The position numbers were made by a program, and so were the translations under genes. The notes beneath the pieces are model-generated. The model was not told where the DNA came from and made no database searches. It saw only the letters and a program-made list of their open reading frames with translations. A stretch of DNA of 7,385 nucleotides, taken from positions 1-7,385 of the forward strand of contig DDXT01000063.1 of assembly GCA_002347755.1 (NCBI GenBank), given 5' to 3'. Every line of letters begins with the position of its first letter. Within the stretch, counting starts at the first letter, position 1. This document shows positions 6,300 to 7,385 of this stretch, in pieces. Source of the DNA: Caryophanales bacterium UBA2253. GTDB taxonomy: Bacteria; Bacillota_I; Bacilli_A; ML615J-28; CAG-698.

Positions 6300-6341
6300 C
6301 CCCAATCAATTTTAATCCATTATGATTTTATAAGATCACCG

Positions 6342-6350
6342 AAAGGAGGT
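6342..6350 (+). promoter_or_regulatory. Rieske gene ribosome binding site
   Basis: AAAGGAGGT lies 5 bases before the ATG at 6356. AT-rich TATGAT (6321-6326) upstream could be a -10, but no convincing -35 is seen. Confidence 0.75.
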
Positions 6351-6355
6351 TTATC

Positions 6356-6685
6356 ATGAAATATGTTGTAGCCGCCCAAACAACCGAACTAAGCAATGGC
6401 CGCAAAAAAATCGTGTCGCTCGAAGGCAAAGAGATTCTTTTGGCGAACGTCGGAAATGCTTATTATGCGGTGGACAATCGTTGCCCCCATATGGGAGCAT
6501 CTCTTTTTGAAGGGACTTTGGATGACGGTTTGATCATCTGTCCGAAGCACGGGTCCGTCTTTGACATCAAGACCGGAAAAGCCGTCGTGGCGGGAAAGAT
6601 TCTTTTTTTCCGAATCAAAGTCGATAATCTTCGCAGTTACCCCGTCAAGATTGAAGGAACCGATGTTTTGATCGGGATGGAATGA
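6356..6685 (+). CDS. Small Rieske [2Fe-2S] ferredoxin
   Basis: A 109-residue stand-alone Rieske domain, a soluble electron carrier. The cluster ligands are all present: Cys43-Pro-His45 in NRCPHMGA and Cys62-Pro-Lys-His65-Gly in CPKHGSVFD, with 16 residues between the two boxes, as in Rieske ferredoxins of the dioxygenase/NirD type. Only single Cys-x-His and Cys-x-x-His boxes are seen, without the extra disulfide cysteines of cytochrome bc1 Rieske proteins. No signal peptide or membrane helix is present, so it should be cytoplasmic. No dioxygenase, nitrite reductase or ferredoxin reductase gene is in the window. Instead it lies 42 bases upstream of bacterioferritin with no terminator between, which suggests a shared transcript and a role as redox partner to the iron proteins around it. 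That partnership is inference. Confidence 0.9.
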   Translation: MKYVVAAQTTELSNGRKKIVSLEGKEILLANVGNAYYAVDNRCPHMGASLFEGTLDDGLIICPKHGSVFDIKTGKAVVAGKILFFRIKVDNLRSYPVKIEGTDVLIGME

Positions 6686-6712
6686 GGTTCCATTGTTACC
6701 GAATCATTTTAG

Positions 6713-6719
6713 AAAGGAG
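6713..6719 (+). promoter_or_regulatory. bfr: Bacterioferritin ribosome binding site
   Basis: AAAGGAG, 8 bases before the ATG at 6728. It shows that the true start lies upstream of the in-frame TAG, since the ATG at 6818 lacks a properly spaced site. Confidence 0.8.
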
Positions 6720-6727
6720 TAATTCAA

Positions 6728-7192
6728 ATGAAAGGAAACCCAGAATTATTAGTCACGTTAAACGCCCTGCTGTCCGATGAGCTCAGCGCCATCAACCAGT
6801 ACATCGTCCATTAGGAAATGAGTGCCAATTGGGATTATGAAAAACTTCATCAATACTTCGAGAAACGCGCCATTGATGAAATGAAACACGCGGAAATCCT
6901 GATCGGAAGAATTTTGTTCTTGGACGGAATCCCAACCGTCAGCAAATTGCATGACATCAAAATCGGAAGCGATATTCCGAAACAATTAGAAAGCGACCAT
7001 TTCTCCGAAGAAGGCGCCATCAAGGCTTACAACGTCGCCATCGTCCAAGCCGGAGAAGTCAAAGATTTTGCTACCCGCGAAGTTCTTGAACACATTTTGA
7101 GCGATGAAGACCGTCACATCGACGAGATCGAGGAACTTCAGGATCAGATCTCTCACATGACGCTGCCGCTTTTCTTGACGACTCAGTTATAA
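6728..7192 (+). pseudogene. bfr: Bacterioferritin, interrupted by in-frame TAG at codon 29
   Basis: Bacterioferritin, the 24-subunit haem-containing iron store with a diiron ferroxidase centre. Read through codon 29 (TAG, 6812-6814) the product is 154 residues and aligns with E. coli Bfr without gaps in its ligand positions: Glu18, Glu51, His54, Glu94, Glu127 and His130, plus haem ligand Met52. The start is MKGNPELL after a good AAAGGAG site; codons 21-28 read AINQYIVH, and EMSANWDYEKLH follows the TAG. In relatives codon 29 is typically a small residue (Ser or Ala), so one change, TCG to TAG, would explain it. Nothing else is damaged. Without suppression a 28-residue peptide is made. Restart at ATG 6818 would give 124 residues lacking helix A and Glu18. 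It may be a fresh pseudogene, a base-call error, or a recoded gene. It ends in TAA and lies downstream of the Rieske gene. Confidence 0.85.
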
Positions 7193-7219
7193 ACAAAACT
7201 GAACCAACCGAAACAAAAA

Positions 7220-7242
7220 GATTTTAGCCAACGCTAAAAATC
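7220..7242 (+). repeat. Hairpin downstream of bacterioferritin
   Basis: GATTTTAGC (7220-7228) pairs with GCTAAAAATC (7233-7242) with one bulged A and a short CAAC loop. It lacks a following T tract; it may protect the mRNA 3' end or assist the terminator just after it. Confidence 0.4.
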
Positions 7243-7256
7243 TCAGACTGATGACA

Positions 7257-7290
7257 AACCCCATTTCCAAAGATGGGGTTCGTTTATTTT
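7257..7290 (+). terminator. Rho-independent terminator after bacterioferritin
   Basis: AACCCCAT (7257-7264) pairs perfectly with ATGGGGTT (7273-7280). The stem can extend two more pairs inward. It is followed by CGTTTATTTT. It closes the Rieske-bacterioferritin transcript. Confidence 0.75.
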
Positions 7291-7334
7291 CCACAACTAT
7301 CTTGAAAAAACAAAAAAACACTTTTTTAGACTCG

Positions 7335-7350
7335 AAAAAGATATCTTTTT
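7335..7350. repeat. Perfect 16-base palindrome near the window end
   Basis: AAAAAGATATCTTTTT is perfectly self-complementary. It lies in an AT-rich gene-free stretch (7291-7385) with no open reading frame or clear promoter. It may be an operator or a bidirectional terminator for a gene beyond the window; AT-rich composition weakens the case. Confidence 0.35.
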
Positions 7351-7385
7351 AATGTCATTGTCCCATTCTCTCACAAGAAAAAAAT

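Noticed and set aside
6320..6333. PerR-like box upstream of the Rieske gene
   Set aside because: TTATGAT followed by TTTATAA resembles the half-sites but lacks the central base and has mismatches, so it is not a convincing box in AT-rich DNA.
6812..6814. Selenocysteine as the explanation of the in-frame stop
   Set aside because: Selenocysteine uses TGA, not TAG, and the family has no cysteine at this position.
1..7385. CRISPR array, insertion sequence, tRNA or rRNA genes
   Set aside because: No regularly spaced direct repeats, transposase motifs, or tRNA/rRNA signatures were seen on either strand.

Overview
The window reads as a low-GC, Gram-positive-type chromosome of the Bacilli/Mollicutes-related (Firmicutes or Tenericutes) kind. 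The evidence is the rpsF-ssb-rpsR gene order, strong AAAGGAGG ribosome binding sites, sigma-A-like promoters (several with an extended TGnTATAAT -10), a zinc-less Firmicutes-style ROK kinase, and a secreted subtilase carrying InlB-type and DUF5011-type repeats. TGA ends four genes (subtilase, ROK, ferritin-like, Rieske), so this is not the TGA=Trp mycoplasma code. The genus cannot be named from the sequence; an environmental, walled or wall-less Bacilli-related lineage is an inference.

Layout. Positions 33-1040 on the minus strand hold the rpsF-ssb-rpsR operon (ribosomal protein S6, single-stranded DNA binding protein, S18), with a sigma-A promoter at 1115-1142 and a two-hairpin leader that may be an S6:S18 autoregulatory site. 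Divergently, 1290-4504 is a two-gene secreted module. It comprises an 894-residue S8 protease with five InlB-type repeats and two Ig-like DUF5011-type domains, overlapping by ATGA with a lipoprotein made almost only of two more domains of the same kind. A terminator closes it. Positions 4720-5589 encode a stand-alone ROK sugar kinase with its own extended -10 promoter and a near-perfect terminator.

The right third is an iron/redox cluster: a duplicated ferritin-like (rubrerythrin-family) diiron protein at 5752-6237, a small Rieske [2Fe-2S] ferredoxin at 6356-6685, and a bacterioferritin at 6728-7192, followed by a terminator. Rieske and bacterioferritin probably share a transcript. A Rieske protein next to Bfr suggests, by analogy to Bfd, an electron donor for iron release or ferroxidase cycling.

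The most striking observation is the bacterioferritin. It has a good ribosome binding site, full family length, and all six ferroxidase ligands plus the haem methionine at the same numbers as in E. coli Bfr, yet codon 29 is TAG. This is either a very recent nonsense mutation, a sequence error, or amber readthrough. The only gene here ending in TAG, rpsF, is in frame with the next gene, ssb, so reassignment of TAG would fuse them. That argues against wholesale recoding but makes a genome-wide TAG check worthwhile.
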